DNA from: Aromatoleum petrolei | Lineage (GTDB): Bacteria; Pseudomonadota; Gammaproteobacteria; Burkholderiales; Rhodocyclaceae | Assembly (NCBI RefSeq): GCF_017894385.1 | Contig: NZ_CP059560.1 | Span: 2,542,001 to 2,606,000 of the forward strand | DNA length: 64,000 bases | Direction: 5' to 3' | Shown: piece after piece, positions 7,793 through 20,906 of the stretch | Layout: every line of letters begins with the position of its first letter | Position numbering within the stretch: position 1 is the stretch's first letter | Notes under the pieces: model-generated | What the model was told of the DNA's origin: nothing | The model's database searches: none | What the model saw: the letters and a program-made list of their open reading frames with translations, nothing else | Program-made: the position numbers and the translations under genes

Positions 7793-10700
7793 ATGGCGAA
7801 GTTGCTGATTGTCGATGACTACGAACCGACCCGGGACCTCTTCAGCACCCTGCTCAGTTACGACGGGCATGCCGTGCTCGAGGCGGTCGACGGCGCGGAG
7901 GCCTTGCAGATCGTCGCCGCCGAGCATCCCGATCTCGTGATCTGCGACATTCTGATGCCGACGATGGATGGTTATGAGTTCGTTCGTCGATTGCGCGACG
8001 CACCCGAACTTGCCGCGACCCGCGTGATGTTTCACACGGCGAACTACCACGAGCGCGAGGCCCACCATCTGGCCGAAGGGCTTGGCGTCTCAAGGATCGT
8101 GATCAAGCCGTGCCAGCCGGAGGACTTCCTGGCTGCGGTGCATGAGGCCCTGGCCGCCGACGACCACGCACCGACGGTGGCGATTGCGAAGGACTTCGAC
8201 AAGGACCACCGGCAGCTTCTGACCAACAAGCTGGCGGCGAAGGCCGAGGAACTCGAGCAGGCAAACCAGCGGCTCGCCGCGCTCACCGAACTGAACCTCA
8301 AGCTCTCGGCGGAACGCGACACGCGGCTCTTGTTGGACAAGGTGTGTCAGGGCGTGCGCGAACTCACCGGCGCGAGTTATGCCCTCGTCGCGCTCCAGGG
8401 CAACGGCGACGGCAGAGGCATGGTCCTGCTCGGGCACGGTCTCACGGAAGAGCAGGAAACCGGCTTTCGCAATGCCATCCAGGGCGAGAGCGGCGTGCTG
8501 GCCGAAATGATGGCGGAACGCCGTCCCATGCGCTTCAGCAATCCGGGCGGCAGACCCGAATTGCTCGGCCTTCCGCCGCAATTCCCCGCCGTGCATTGCG
8601 GGGTGGCCGCTCCCGTTGCGTCCGCCATGGCGGTCTATGGCTGGGTGTGCCTCTTCAACAAGCTCGGTGCACCGGAGTTCTCCGAGGAAGACGAATGGAT
8701 CTCCGGGGCGCACGCGGCACACGCCGGGCGCGTCTACGAGAACTGGATTCTCTATCGGCGCCTGGAGCAACGGGCGGACGAACTCGCCGTCGAAATTGCC
8801 AACCGCAAGGCCGCCGAACTTCAGCTACGCCGCGTGCTGCGTGCGCGCAAGGTCATGGCCGAGTGCAACCGCACCCTGGTGCGCGCCTCCGACGAAATCG
8901 GCCTGCTGGGCGACATGTGCCGCTTCCTGGTCGGTCACGGCGGCTTCGGCGCGGCTTGGGTGGGCCTCGTGCGACACGATGCGGAGTGCTCGATCGAAAC
9001 CGTCGCGAGTGCCGGTGACGACCATGGGGCTTTGCAGTCGATGCACTTTTCCTGGTCGGACACCGAAGCAGGTCAGACCCCTCTTGGCAAGGCAGTGCGT
9101 AGCGGCGAAGCGCAGATCGTGCGCGACATGAGCCATGATCCGGCCACGGAGCGCTGGCGCGAGGGCGTCGTGCTCAGGCGCCCGATCGAGGCGGCGGGAG
9201 CCTTTCCCCTGATCTGCCGAGGCGAGCCCCTCGGCGTGCTGTGCATCCTGGCCGCGGAATCGGACGCTTTCGATACGGACGAAGTGAACCTGCTCAAGGA
9301 ACTTGCCGACGATATCGCGTATGGCCTGCGCGCCCTGCGTTCGCTGGCCGCACAACGGCAGATGGAGGACAAGCTGAGGCTGCGCAACCGGGCCATCGAG
9401 GAGAGCATCAATGCGATCGTGATCAGCGAGGCGCGATCGGAGCGGGATAATCCGATCATTTACGTGAACCCCGCATTCACGCTCATGACCGGCTATCCGG
9501 CCGAAGACGTGATCGGCCGCAACCCGCGGATTCTGCTGGGGGGCGATTGGGCGCAACCCGACATCCAGCGCCTGAGGGATGCCGTCCGCAGCGGCGGCAG
9601 TGCGCGGGTCACCCTGCGCAATTACCGGCGGGACGGATCCCTGTTCTGGAACGATGTGTCCGTCGCTTCCATGCGCGACGCACGCGGCCGGGTCACGCAC
9701 TTCATCTCCGTGTTCAACGATCTGACCGATCGCAAGCGTTATGAGCTGGAACTGGAGAAGCAGGCCAATCACGATGCCCTGACCGGCCTGGCCAATCGCA
9801 ACCTGCTGCAGGATCGCCTCGAGCGTGGAATCCTCCGCGCAAATCGGGGCGGGAAGCAGCTCGCCGTGATGCTGCTCGATCTCGATCGCTTCAAGTTCAT
9901 CAACGACAGCCTGGGGCATCCGGCCGGGGACCGTCTGCTGTGTGAAGTGGCGGGACGGCTCCGTGCACGCCTGCGCGAGGAGGACACCGTCGCCCGGCTG
10001 GGCGGCGATGAGTTCATGATCGTGCTGCCGGATGTCGGTTCGGAGAGCAACGTCGCGTCGCTCGCCGCGAAGTGCCTCGATACGCTGACAGCCCCGGTGC
10101 GCCTTTCCGGACACGATGTTCGGGTGACGGCCAGCATCGGCATCGCGCTTTACCCGCGCGACGCCGAAGAGCCAGAGTCCCTCCTGAAGAACGCCGACGT
10201 CGCCATGTATCGCGCGAAGCAGGGCGGGCGCAACGGTTTCCGCTTCTACGCGCCGGAGATGAACGCCCGCGCGATGGAGCGGCTGGCGCTGGAAGGCTCT
10301 CTGCGCGGGGCCTTGGAACGTGGCGAGTTCGAACTCCACTATCAGCCCAAGGTAAGCCTGGCCGACGGGATGGTCTTCGGCGCCGAGGCATTGCTCCGCT
10401 GGCGCGATCCGCAGGCCGGTCTGGTCTCGCCTGCAAACTTCATCCCGCTCGCGGAGGAGACGGGGCTCATCGTGCCGATCGGCGAATGGGTCATCGATTC
10501 GGCCTGCCGGCAGCTTGCGGCGTGGCGGGCCGCCGATCTCTCGGGGGTGAGTGTCGCCGTGAACGTCTCGCCGCGCCAGTTCCAGCAGTCGGACTTGCTC
10601 GCCTTGCTGCAGAATGCGCTGCGACGATGGAATGTCCCTGCGCACCAGCTGCATGTCGAGGTGACCGAAAGCGCGATGATGGAGGATCCCGAGCGCGCGA

Positions 10701-11053
10701 TCGCAGTCCTCGCGAGTCTGCGGGACGCGGGTATCCAGATCGCGCTCGACGATTTCGGTACGGGCTATTCCAGCCTCAACTATTTCAAGCGATTCCCGCT
10801 CGATTGCATCAAGATCGACCAGTCCTTCGTGGCAGGAATCCCGACGTCGCGCGAGGATGCGGAAATCGCCTTGATGATCATCTCGCTCGCTCACAGTCTT
10901 GGTCGCCAGGTCGTCGCTGAGGGCGTGGAGACGGAGGAGCAACTTTCCTTCCTGCGCCAACACGGCTGTGACGCAATTCAGGGCTACCTTTTCAGCCGGC
11001 CCGTGATGGCAGCCGACTTTCCCGAGTACCTCGCAAGACGCCTCAAGCCGTGA
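7793..11053 (+). CDS. REC-GAF-GAF-PAS-GGDEF-EAL cyclic-di-GMP signalling protein
   Basis: The product is a 1086-residue soluble protein. It starts with a receiver domain (1-125; phospho-acceptor Asp in [12 protein letters not shown]), then two GAF domains (about 165-325 and 360-520), a LOV-like PAS (about 535-650) lacking the photoactive Cys (GRNPRILLG), GGDEF (about 660-820) and EAL (about 835-1085). Both catalytic halves look intact: LGGDEF with an RxxD inhibitory site five residues before it (REED), and [21 protein letters not shown] and EGVETEEQL. It could therefore both make and degrade c-di-GMP. No membrane segment and no adjacent kinase are visible, so its kinase partner is unknown. 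Confidence 0.92.
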   Translation: MAKLLIVDDYEPTRDLFSTLLSYDGHAVLEAVDGAEALQIVAAEHPDLVICDILMPTMDGYEFVRRLRDAPELAATRVMFHTANYHEREAHHLAEGLGVSRIVIKPCQPEDFLAAVHEALAADDHAPTVAIAKDFDKDHRQLLTNKLAAKAEELEQANQRLAALTELNLKLSAERDTRLLLDKVCQGVRELTGASYALVALQGNGDGRGMVLLGHGLTEEQETGFRNAIQGESGVLAEMMAERRPMRFSNPGGRPELLGLPPQFPAVHCGVAAPVASAMAVYGWVCLFNKLGAPEFSEEDEWISGAHAAHAGRVYENWILYRRLEQRADELAVEIANRKAAELQLRRVLRARKVMAECNRTLVRASDEIGLLGDMCRFLVGHGGFGAAWVGLVRHDAECSIETVASAGDDHGALQSMHFSWSDTEAGQTPLGKAVRSGEAQIVRDMSHDPATERWREGVVLRRPIEAAGAFPLICRGEPLGVLCILAAESDAFDTDEVNLLKELADDIAYGLRALRSLAAQRQMEDKLRLRNRAIEESINAIVISEARSERDNPIIYVNPAFTLMTGYPAEDVIGRNPRILLGGDWAQPDIQRLRDAVRSGGSARVTLRNYRRDGSLFWNDVSVASMRDARGRVTHFISVFNDLTDRKRYELELEKQANHDALTGLANRNLLQDRLERGILRANRGGKQLAVMLLDLDRFKFINDSLGHPAGDRLLCEVAGRLRARLREEDTVARLGGDEFMIVLPDVGSESNVASLAAKCLDTLTAPVRLSGHDVRVTASIGIALYPRDAEEPESLLKNADVAMYRAKQGGRNGFRFYAPEMNARAMERLALEGSLRGALERGEFELHYQPKVSLADGMVFGAEALLRWRDPQAGLVSPANFIPLAEETGLIVPIGEWVIDSACRQLAAWRAADLSGVSVAVNVSPRQFQQSDLLALLQNALRRWNVPAHQLHVEVTESAMMEDPERAIAVLASLRDAGIQIALDDFGTGYSSLNYFKRFPLDCIKIDQSFVAGIPTSREDAEIALMIISLAHSLGRQVVAEGVETEEQLSFLRQHGCDAIQGYLFSRPVMAADFPEYLARRLKP

Positions 11054-11146
11054 TTGCGGCGCGGGCGCTGGCGGTTCGATGCCTCGCTCGTGACAAACTC
11101 ATCCCCGGGGTGCACCGCTTCGCATGCCGGGAACCTAACCCGCGCC

Positions 11147-12034
11147 TCACGACGTTCCCACGACCTTGCGCGCCACCTCGTTCATCGCATCCACGAGCGG
11201 CGAATTGGGCTCACGCCGCAAGGTCACGAGCCCGGTCTCCCATGCGACCGCCGGTTTCACCAGAGCAAGCGCGCGCAGCCCCGATGGCTCGCCAACGAGC
11301 CCCAGCACGCTGCGCGGCAGGATCGTCGACCAGCGCCCGGTGCGAACGTGCGCGAGAAGGCTGAGAATGGAGTTCGTCTCCAGCCCCACGTGCGGCGTGC
11401 ATTCCAGGGACTCGAAGACGCGGTCGATCGTCTGGCGGTTCTGCATGTCGCGCGACAACAGACACAAGGACTGGCGCGCCGCGCCTTCCCAGGTGATCGC
11501 CTCGTCGGGCGATGCGGTCGAGGAGGTGGTCAGGAACACCAGCTGCTCGCGCCACAGCGGACAATAATCCAGGTCCGGCGCCGCGGCCGAATGCGCGTAC
11601 ACGACGCCGGCCTCCAGCTCGAAATTGCGCAGCGCGTTGAGGATCTCGCGCGTGCTCGCCGAGCGCACTTCGATCGCAACGGCCGGGTGCGCGTCGGCAA
11701 AGGCCTCGGTCAGCGACGCGACGACCGGCAGCGCAGTCGGGATCACGCCGATGCGCAAGGGTCCGCGCAGCCCGTCGCGCAGCATGCCCAGCTCGTGCCG
11801 CAGGTCGTCCGCGCCGGCGGCGACGCGCTTCGCGTGCGCGACGACGCATTCCCCTTCCGGCGTCAGCCCTGCGAAGCGCTGCCCGCGCACCACCAGCGCG
11901 ACACCCAGTTCGTCCTCCAGGTCGCGGATCGCCCCCGACAGCGTGGACGGCGACACGTGGCAGCTTTCGGCCGCGCGGCCGAAATGCCGTTCGCGCGCGA
12001 GGGCGAGGAGATAGAGGTATTTGCGGGCGATCAC
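11147..12034 (-). CDS. LysR-family transcriptional regulator
   Basis: The product has 295 residues with a winged-helix DNA-binding domain at 1-60 (HFGRAAESCHVSPSTLSGAI is the helix-turn-helix) and a two-lobed effector-binding domain thereafter (GPLRIGVIPTALPVVASLTEAF). The start is GTG; no in-frame ATG lies just upstream and the ribosome site is weak. It converges on the GGDEF/EAL gene and is divergent from gpmI, with 134 bases between the starts. The N-terminal type resembles LysR proteins often found near formate dehydrogenase genes, so fdsBA is a possible target. Neither effector nor target can be read from the sequence. Confidence 0.85.
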   Translation of the reverse strand: MIARKYLYLLALARERHFGRAAESCHVSPSTLSGAIRDLEDELGVALVVRGQRFAGLTPEGECVVAHAKRVAAGADDLRHELGMLRDGLRGPLRIGVIPTALPVVASLTEAFADAHPAVAIEVRSASTREILNALRNFELEAGVVYAHSAAAPDLDYCPLWREQLVFLTTSSTASPDEAITWEGAARQSLCLLSRDMQNRQTIDRVFESLECTPHVGLETNSILSLLAHVRTGRWSTILPRSVLGLVGEPSGLRALALVKPAVAWETGLVTLRREPNSPLVDAMNEVARKVVGTS

Positions 12035-12168
12035 CGCATCAGGATACGTTGCCCGTCAATGGGTCGCCAGCACATCGACGCCCTCCGCAACGACCTCATA
12101 CGAAACTCTCCGCACGCCTTCGCTAAAATATCGGGTTTTCCGCCCCCGCAATGAAGGAATCTCCCAGA

Positions 12169-13812
<1,644 letters not shown>

Positions 13813-14211
13813 GTGTCGCCGCGCATCGTCGTCGCGCCCGACGAGGTCGAGCTGACCGCCATCCGCGCGCAGGGCGCCGGCGGCCAGAACGTCAACAAGG
13901 TATCGAACGCGGTCCATCTGCGCTTCGACATCGGGGCCTCGTCGCTGCCCGAGGCGGTGCGCACGCGGCTGCTGGCGCTGGGCGACCGGCGCATCAGCCA
14001 GGACGGCGTGGTGATCATCAAGGCGCAGAAATTCCGCAGCCTGGAGAAAAACCGCGCCGAAGCCATGCGTCGGCTCGAAGAACTCGTCAATCGGGCAGCC
14101 GAGGTGCCGAAGGTGCGCCACCCGACCCGGCCGACGCGCGCATCGGTGAAGAAGCGCCTCGAAGCGAAGGCACACCGCGGACTGATCAAGGCCGGCCGAC
14201 GCGGTGTTTGA
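13813..14211 (+). CDS. arfB: Alternative ribosome-rescue factor / peptidyl-tRNA hydrolase ArfB
   Basis: The product has 132 residues and contains the release-factor GGQ motif (RAQGAGGQNVNKVSNAVHL) followed by a basic tail rich in Lys and Arg (SVKKRLEAKAHRGLIKAGRR). The tail of ArfB (YaeJ) enters the empty mRNA channel of stalled ribosomes while GGQ hydrolyses the peptidyl-tRNA. There is no codon-recognition domain, which excludes RF1 and RF2. The GTG start sits immediately after the gpmI TGA with no gap, so translation is probably coupled. Confidence 0.9.
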   Translation: MSPRIVVAPDEVELTAIRAQGAGGQNVNKVSNAVHLRFDIGASSLPEAVRTRLLALGDRRISQDGVVIIKAQKFRSLEKNRAEAMRRLEELVNRAAEVPKVRHPTRPTRASVKKRLEAKAHRGLIKAGRRGV

Positions 14212-14511
14212 GTTGCGGCGGGCCGTTCAGCGCATCGGGGAATCCGCGAAACCTCTCCGCCTTGCGGCTCAGCCCGGAATCGTCGTAACCGACGAAATTA
14301 TCGAAGCACGACGCGTTGCGCAGTCGCCGCAGCAAACAAAGAAGCAATTCCGCATATTATTATTCCAATACATACAAGCACCCGCAATGCATTGATAAAT
14401 GTCATAAACTCGGCATAAAGGGCGGAGCGCCGACCAGGAATTGAATAACAATGTGTTTCAACACTCCCTGTCCGGACCGGACATCGGGGCGCTGAAACAG
14501 GAGGGTCGGTT
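14212..14511. other. AT-richer intergenic region before the chemoreceptor
   Basis: These 300 bases have distinctly lower GC than the surroundings, with AT-rich runs at 14330-14415. Short frames in both directions (for example a 60-codon minus frame at 14269-14451) have atypical Cys/Asn-rich composition and no ribosome site, so I do not call genes. The region should contain the chemoreceptor promoter and holds the palindrome listed next. Confidence 0.5.
14469..14483. promoter_or_regulatory. Perfect palindrome just upstream of the chemoreceptor ribosome site
   Basis: TGTCCGG-A-CCGGACA is a perfect seven-base inverted repeat ending 15 bases before the AGGAGGG ribosome site. It could be an operator or a 5'-UTR hairpin. 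No known regulator consensus is claimed. Confidence 0.35.
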
Positions 14512-16140
14512 GTGATTCAATTCAAGGACATCCCGGTCGCGCGGAAGATCGGGTTGGTGCTGGGTCTCACGATGCTGCTGGTTGCCGCCGGCGTCGCATT
14601 CATGATTTACGGCGAACGCGAGCGAATGTATCGCGACCGCCTCACCGTCATCCAGGCACTGGTGGACCAGGCGATCACCGTCATTAACGAGCAGGCGGCG
14701 CTGACCGACGCCGGTACGCTCAGTGAAGAACAGGCGCGCCAGATCGCCGTCACGACCATCGGCAAGATGCGTTTCGGCGATGGCGACTACTTCTGGATCC
14801 AGGACAGCAAGGCCCGGATGCTCGCGCATCCGATCAAGCCGGAGCTGAACGGAAAGGACCTGAGCGACTTCAAGGACGCCGGCGGCCAGCGCATCTTCGT
14901 GCGCTTTGCCGAGATCGGGCGCCAGGGCGGCGAGTTCCACTACATGTGGCCCAAACCGGGCTACACCGAGCCACAACCCAAGATCTCGTACGTGAAACGG
15001 GCCGCCCGCTGGGACTGGATCGTCGGCACCGGGGTGTATACGGACGACATCGAGACTGCGTTTCGTCACGGGCTCCTCGGGAATGCAGGGCTCCTGGCGG
15101 GGATCTTCGCACTCGCCCTCCTGCTCGCGACGCTGATTCTGCGGCGCTACGTCACGGGACCGATCGGCCACCTGGACGCAGTCATGGCGAAAGTCGCGCG
15201 CGACGGCGATCTGACGGTGAACTACGGCTACTCGTCGAAGGACGAGATCGGCAGCATGTCGTCGGCCTTTCAGCGCTTGCTGACGACGCTGCGCGACAGC
15301 CTCGGCGCGATCCAACGAGATGCACAGAGCGTCGCGGCAAGCTCCGAACGTCTCGCGATTGCGGCACAGCAGGTGCGCTCAAGCACGGAGCAGCAGAGCG
15401 AGTCTGCGTCGTCGATGAGCGCCGCGGTCGAGCAGATGACCGTCAGCATCGCGCACGTGGCCGACAGCACGCATGGCGTGCGGGAACTGGGCGATCGCAG
15501 CGTCGCGGAAGGACACGACGGAGCGGTGCACACGGACCACCTGAGCGTCGAGCTCGGCAAGGTGCAAAGTGCCATCGAGGACGCGAACGGCACTCTCGAC
15601 GAGTTCGTGGACGCGACCCAATTCATCACCAACCTCACTAGGCACGTGCGCGAGATTGCCGACCAGACGAATCTGCTCGCGCTCAATGCCGCGATCGAGG
15701 CGGCGCGAGCGGGGGAGCAAGGCCGCGGTTTTGCGGTGGTCGCCGACGAAGTCCGAAAACTCGCCGAGAAGTCGGGCCACACGGCCAACGAAATCAACGT
15801 ACACACGCAGCGCATCGCCACGCAGGGCGAAGCCGTCGAGAGCGCCATGAGCGCCAGCCGCGAGCGCCTGGGCGCCGCGCGGACCCTGATGAGCAAGGTT
15901 GCCGCCGTGCTCAGCCACGCGGAGGCTTCCGCCCTCGAGACGCGCACCGGGCTTGCCGAGATCAGCAGCGCGATGTCCGAGCAGACCGCAGTGACCTCGG
16001 ATATCGCGAAGAACATCGAGTGCATCGCACAGATGGCCGATGAGAACACCGCAGCCGCCGGGCAGACTGCGGAAGCCGCCGAAGAGCTGCGCCAGGTGTC
16101 CGGTCAGCTCAACACCACGGTCGAACGGTTCCGGATCTGA
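14512..16140 (+). CDS. Methyl-accepting chemotaxis protein with a Cache sensor
   Basis: The product has 542 residues. TM1 (about 12-32) leads into a periplasmic single-Cache domain (about 35-180; note [10 protein letters not shown] and the later [14 protein letters not shown], typical of sCache_2). TM2 (about 187-207), HAMP (about 208-262) and a long cytoplasmic signalling coil follow. The CheA/CheW-binding hairpin is canonical: [20 protein letters not shown] then [16 protein letters not shown]. The GTG start is preceded by AGGAGGG at six to seven bases, an unusually strong site. sCache_2 sensors often bind small carboxylates, but the ligand cannot be read here. No other che genes are adjacent. 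Confidence 0.92.
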   Translation: MIQFKDIPVARKIGLVLGLTMLLVAAGVAFMIYGERERMYRDRLTVIQALVDQAITVINEQAALTDAGTLSEEQARQIAVTTIGKMRFGDGDYFWIQDSKARMLAHPIKPELNGKDLSDFKDAGGQRIFVRFAEIGRQGGEFHYMWPKPGYTEPQPKISYVKRAARWDWIVGTGVYTDDIETAFRHGLLGNAGLLAGIFALALLLATLILRRYVTGPIGHLDAVMAKVARDGDLTVNYGYSSKDEIGSMSSAFQRLLTTLRDSLGAIQRDAQSVAASSERLAIAAQQVRSSTEQQSESASSMSAAVEQMTVSIAHVADSTHGVRELGDRSVAEGHDGAVHTDHLSVELGKVQSAIEDANGTLDEFVDATQFITNLTRHVREIADQTNLLALNAAIEAARAGEQGRGFAVVADEVRKLAEKSGHTANEINVHTQRIATQGEAVESAMSASRERLGAARTLMSKVAAVLSHAEASALETRTGLAEISSAMSEQTAVTSDIAKNIECIAQMADENTAAAGQTAEAAEELRQVSGQLNTTVERFRI

Positions 16141-16325
16141 TCGACGGCAACGAGGAGCGACGCCCGCAGGCCTCCTCGGGCGGAACCTGCCCCAGGGCGG
16201 GGCGCATCATCCGCGGACGGCAGGCCGGCACGAGCTTCATGATTCGCCGCGCCGCGCATCGCGGCGGCTTCGGCACGCCGCAAGGTACGCCTGGGCTAAC
16301 ATGTAGCTTTTCGCCTGCCGCAATC

Positions 16326-16925
16326 ATGAAGCCCGCACGACATTCGACCGTCCGTTGCAGCTCCGCCTGCCGCACCATCCGGAGCGCCCTGCTCGCGCTC
16401 ACCCTGCTGACGACGCAGCCCCTCTCCGCGCACGCGGGCGCCCAGCCCGCCGAGCTGACGACCATCGCCACGCTGGACGTACCGCGCTACATGGGCACGT
16501 GGTACGAGATCGCCAAGTACCCGAACCGCTTCCAGCGCCACTGCGCAGGCTTCACCCAGGCCGAGTACCGCCTGCAGGAGGACGGACGGGTGCAGGTGGC
16601 CAATCGCTGCCGCACGGCCGAGGGCCGCGTCGACGAGGCGATCGGCACCGCCCGCCAGATCGGCGACGCGAATTCCCCACGGCTGAAGGTCCGTTTCGCT
16701 CCGGCGTGGCTGTCCTTCCTGCCCTGGGTGTGGGGCGACTACTGGGTGATCGACCTCGACACGGATTACCGCCTCGCGGCGGTGAGCGAGCCCGGGCGGG
16801 AGTATCTGTGGATCCTCTCGCGCACGCCGACGGTCGAACCTCAGGCGCTGGAAGCACTGCGCGCGCGCCTCGCGACACGGGGCTTCGACCTGTCGCGCCT
16901 GGAGATGACGCGCCAGCAGGACTGA
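16326..16925 (+). CDS. blc: Bacterial lipocalin (Blc-like)
   Basis: The product has 199 residues. After a signal sequence ending near SAHAGA, the mature protein opens with the lipocalin signature YMGTWYEIAKYPNRFQRHC. Further strands include ADEA-type turns, WGDYWVIDLDTDY and the conserved C-terminal EYLWILSRTP. It is likely periplasmic or membrane-anchored and binds fatty acids or phospholipids in envelope maintenance. I chose ATG 16326; the upstream in-frame extension has no coding character. No cysteine lipobox is evident at the cleavage region, so lipidation as in E. coli Blc is not supported. Confidence 0.87.
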   Translation: MKPARHSTVRCSSACRTIRSALLALTLLTTQPLSAHAGAQPAELTTIATLDVPRYMGTWYEIAKYPNRFQRHCAGFTQAEYRLQEDGRVQVANRCRTAEGRVDEAIGTARQIGDANSPRLKVRFAPAWLSFLPWVWGDYWVIDLDTDYRLAAVSEPGREYLWILSRTPTVEPQALEALRARLATRGFDLSRLEMTRQQD

Positions 16926-17002
16926 TGTATGGCCGGGCCCCCGACTTCGACAGGCACGGCCGGAACGGTATATAGTTGCAGAGTCAATCATTGGACGCTT
17001 CA

Positions 17003-17674
17003 ATGACAAATCCATACGCCTCGCCCACCGCGCTGATCGACAGCGACCACCCCGAAGTCCTCGCCTTCGCGCAAGAGCACTGCCACGGCCAGGACGTGCG
17101 CGAGCGCGCAGTGTCCCTGTACTACGCCGTACGGGACGGCTTCCGCTACGACCCCTATCGCATCGACCTGTCGGAGAACGGCATGAAGGCGAGCAGTGTC
17201 CTCGCCGCCGGCGCCGGCTGGTGCGTGCCGAAGGCCACGCTGCTGGCGGCGGTGTGCCGCGCGGCGGGCATTCCTGCGCGCCTGGGTTACGCGGACGTGC
17301 GCAACCACCTCAGCACCGAACGCATGCGCCAGACCATCGGCTCGGACCTGTACCGCTGGCACGGTTACACGGAGATCCTCATCGACGAGGCGTGGTACAA
17401 GGCCACGCCGGCGTTCAACCTCACGCTGTGCGAGCGCTTCGGCTTGCTGCCGCTGGAATTCGACGGTCGCAGCGACTCGATCTATCACGCCTTCGACCGC
17501 AGCGGCAACAAGCACATGGAATACGTGAATCAGCGCGGCCACTTCCCCGACGTGCCGCTGACCCAGATCACCGCGGATTTCCGCACGCACTATCCGCTGT
17601 GGTTGGAACAGGCCGAACAACTGCGGGCCGAGGATTTCCTCGCGGACGTGGAACGGGAAAACCAGCCCGCGTAA
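17003..17674 (+). CDS. Transglutaminase-like domain protein
   Basis: The product has 223 residues with the papain-like transglutaminase core. The catalytic Cys is in GAGWCVPKATLLAAVCRAAG, followed by PARLGYADV, the His in YRWHGYTEILID and an Asp-containing strand next to WYKATPAFN. Homologous bacterial proteins are thought to be proteases or amide-processing enzymes, but the substrate is unknown. No signal peptide is visible. I preferred ATG 17003 to the upstream TTG at 16976. It sits alone between the lipocalin and the ABC operon. Confidence 0.82.
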   Translation: MTNPYASPTALIDSDHPEVLAFAQEHCHGQDVRERAVSLYYAVRDGFRYDPYRIDLSENGMKASSVLAAGAGWCVPKATLLAAVCRAAGIPARLGYADVRNHLSTERMRQTIGSDLYRWHGYTEILIDEAWYKATPAFNLTLCERFGLLPLEFDGRSDSIYHAFDRSGNKHMEYVNQRGHFPDVPLTQITADFRTHYPLWLEQAEQLRAEDFLADVERENQPA

Positions 17675-17787
17675 CGCGGCCGCGCGGCGGGCAATCGGCG
17701 CCGCGCCGACTGCCGCGTGACGCGGTCGAGGTCACAAGCCGCGCACGCCGCGCTATGCTCCCAGCGTAGCCACCGCCGGAGCTGCGC

Positions 17788-18534
<747 letters not shown>

Positions 18535-18538
18535 CGCC

Positions 18539-20902
18539 ATGCGCGCGATCGACCGCAAGCTGTGGCGCGACTTGTGGCACATGCGCGGACAGGCCATCGC
18601 GATCGCGCTGGTGGTGATGTGCGGCGTGGGCACCTACGTGATGTTCCTGTCGACGCTCGGCGCGCTGCGCGCGACGCAGGATGACTATTACCGCGAGTAC
18701 CGCTTCGCCGAGGTGTTTGCGAGCCTGAAACGCGCGCCGGAATCGCTGCGCGCCCGCATCGCGGCGATTCCGGGCGTCGAGCGCGTGGAGACGCGCGTCG
18801 TGCAGCCGGTGCGACTGGACATGCCGGACTTCCCCGAGCCGGTGAGCGCGCGCATGGTGTCGCTCGCGGGCGATGCGCCGCACGGCCTCAACGGCCTGCA
18901 CCTGCGCGAAGGGCGCCTGCCGCTGTCCGGGCGCGCGGACGAGGTGGTCGTCAGCACGCCCTTCGCGAAGGCGCACACGCTGCATCCGGGCGACCGCTTC
19001 CACGCGATCCTCAACGGCCGCCGCCAGGCGCTGACGGTGGTGGGCACGGCGCTGTCGCCGGAGTTCGTGCAGCAGCTGCGGCCGGGCTCGGCCTTCCCCG
19101 ATCCCAAACGCTACGGCGTGATGTGGATGGGGCGCAAGGCGCTGGGGCAGGCCTACGACCTCGACGGTGCCTTCAACGACCTCGCGCTGAGCCTGCGTCC
19201 GGGCGCCGGCGCGCAGGACGTGATCGACCGCGTCGATGCGCTGATCACGCCTTTCGGTGGACTCGGCGCCTACGCGCGCAAGGACCAGCTCTCGCACCGC
19301 TTCCTCACGCAGGAGCTGGACCAGCTCGGCACGCTGGCCACCTTGTTCCCGACGATGTTCATGGGCGTCGCGGCCTTCCTGCTGAACGTCGTGATCGGCC
19401 GCCTCGTGACGATGCAGCGCGAGCAGATCGCGACGCTGAAGGCCTTCGGCTACGGCAATGGCGCGGTGACGGCGCATTACCTGAAGCTCGTCGCGGTGAT
19501 CGCCGGCGCGGGCATCGCGGGCGGGATCCTGCTGGGCGCATGGCTGGGGCACGCGCTGTCCGGGATCTACATGGAGTTCTACTACTTCCCGTGGCTGCGC
19601 TTCAGCCTGCAGCCTGAAACAATGCTGGAGGCTGCAGGTGCGAGCCTCGCCGCCGCGGGTGCGGGCACCATCGTCGCGGTGTGGCGGGCCGCGCGCCTCA
19701 AGCCCGCTGAGGCGATGCGCCCCGAACCGCCACCGCGCTATCGCGAGACGCTGGTCGAGAAGCTGGGCCTGAAGCGCTGGCTGTCGCAGCCCACGCGCAT
19801 GATCCTGCGCCACATCTGGCGCAAGCCGCTGAAGTCCGCGCTGACGACGCTGGGCATCGCGCTCGCGTGCGGCATCATCCTCACCGGCCTGTTCCAGCGC
19901 GACACCGTCGGCTTCATGATGAATGTGCATTACGGCCTCGCACAGCGCGAGGACCTGTCGGTCGCGTTCACAGAACCCACGGCCTACCGCGCGCGCTTCG
20001 ATCTGACGGGGCTGCCCGGCGTGGAACACGTCGAGGCCTTCCGCTCCGTGCCGGTGCGTCTTCGCAGCGGACATCTGGACTACCGCACGACGATCCGCGG
20101 CATCGAGCCGGCCGGGGAGTTGCAGCGCCTGCTCGACACCTCGCTGCACCCGGTCGCGATGCCCGCCGACGGCATCCTGCTCACCGACCATCTCGGCAAA
20201 ATGCTGGGCGTGCGCGCGGGCGACCGCATCGTCGTCGAGGTGCTGGAAGGCAACCGGCCGCTGCGCGAAGCGACGGTCGCGGGCCTCGTGAAAGAGTACC
20301 TCGGCGTCGCGGCCTACATGGATCTGGCGGCGCTCAACCGCTTCATGCACGAGGGGCCGACAATCTCGGGCGCGTGGCTGGCCGTCGATCACGCGCAGCT
20401 GCAGGGGCTGTACGCGCGCCTCAAGGAGCTGCCGCGCGTCGCGGGGGTGGCCGAACGCGTGCAGGAGATCCGCAACTTCAACCGCCTGATGGACGAGACG
20501 ATGCTGTTCTTCACCTACGTGTCGACGGTATTCGCAGTGATCATCGCCTTCGGGGTGATCTACAACAGCGCGCGCATCGCGCTGACCGAGCGCGGGCGGG
20601 AGCTCGCGAGCCTGCGCGTGCTCGGCTTCACGCGCGGCGAGATCGGCTACATCCTGCTCGGCGAACTCGGCATCCTGACGCTGGTCGCGATCCCATTGGG
20701 CCTCAAGCTCGGCGAGGCGATGTGCTACTACATCGCGCAGACGATGCAGACCGACCTCTTCCGCGTGCCGGTCGTGCTGGTGCCGCAAACCTATGCCTTC
20801 GCCGTCGCGGTGGTGCTGGTTTCGGCGGTGCTGTCGGGGCTCGCGGTGCGCCGCCGCCTCGACCGGCTCGACCTCATCGAAGTCTTGAAGACCCCGGAGT
20901 GA
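18539..20902 (+). CDS. ABC transporter permease with two FtsX domains
   Basis: The product has 787 residues. A first TM near 18-40 is followed by a large periplasmic domain and an FtsX core of three TMs (about 265-390). A second copy follows, with a TM at about 430-450, another extracytoplasmic region and FtsX TMs at about 655-785. Two FtsX modules in one chain mean that one subunit could make the whole membrane part, unlike MacB (one module, dimer). This fits the large-permease group of type VII ABC systems. The gene is flanked four bases each side by its ATPase and its adaptor. The substrate is unknown. Confidence 0.87.
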   Translation: MRAIDRKLWRDLWHMRGQAIAIALVVMCGVGTYVMFLSTLGALRATQDDYYREYRFAEVFASLKRAPESLRARIAAIPGVERVETRVVQPVRLDMPDFPEPVSARMVSLAGDAPHGLNGLHLREGRLPLSGRADEVVVSTPFAKAHTLHPGDRFHAILNGRRQALTVVGTALSPEFVQQLRPGSAFPDPKRYGVMWMGRKALGQAYDLDGAFNDLALSLRPGAGAQDVIDRVDALITPFGGLGAYARKDQLSHRFLTQELDQLGTLATLFPTMFMGVAAFLLNVVIGRLVTMQREQIATLKAFGYGNGAVTAHYLKLVAVIAGAGIAGGILLGAWLGHALSGIYMEFYYFPWLRFSLQPETMLEAAGASLAAAGAGTIVAVWRAARLKPAEAMRPEPPPRYRETLVEKLGLKRWLSQPTRMILRHIWRKPLKSALTTLGIALACGIILTGLFQRDTVGFMMNVHYGLAQREDLSVAFTEPTAYRARFDLTGLPGVEHVEAFRSVPVRLRSGHLDYRTTIRGIEPAGELQRLLDTSLHPVAMPADGILLTDHLGKMLGVRAGDRIVVEVLEGNRPLREATVAGLVKEYLGVAAYMDLAALNRFMHEGPTISGAWLAVDHAQLQGLYARLKELPRVAGVAERVQEIRNFNRLMDETMLFFTYVSTVFAVIIAFGVIYNSARIALTERGRELASLRVLGFTRGEIGYILLGELGILTLVAIPLGLKLGEAMCYYIAQTMQTDLFRVPVVLVPQTYAFAVAVVLVSAVLSGLAVRRRLDRLDLIEVLKTPE

Positions 20903-20906
20903 AACG

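Noticed and set aside
14403..14440. Possible sigma-28 (flagellar) promoter before the chemoreceptor: TAAA elements near GCCGACCA
   Set aside because: The spacing between the TAAA and GCCGA elements is 16 or 5 bases, not the required 11 or so.
14269..14451. A 60-codon Cys/Asn-rich minus-strand frame in the AT-rich gap
   Set aside because: There is no ribosome site, and the composition is unlike real genes here and explained by the local AT-richness.
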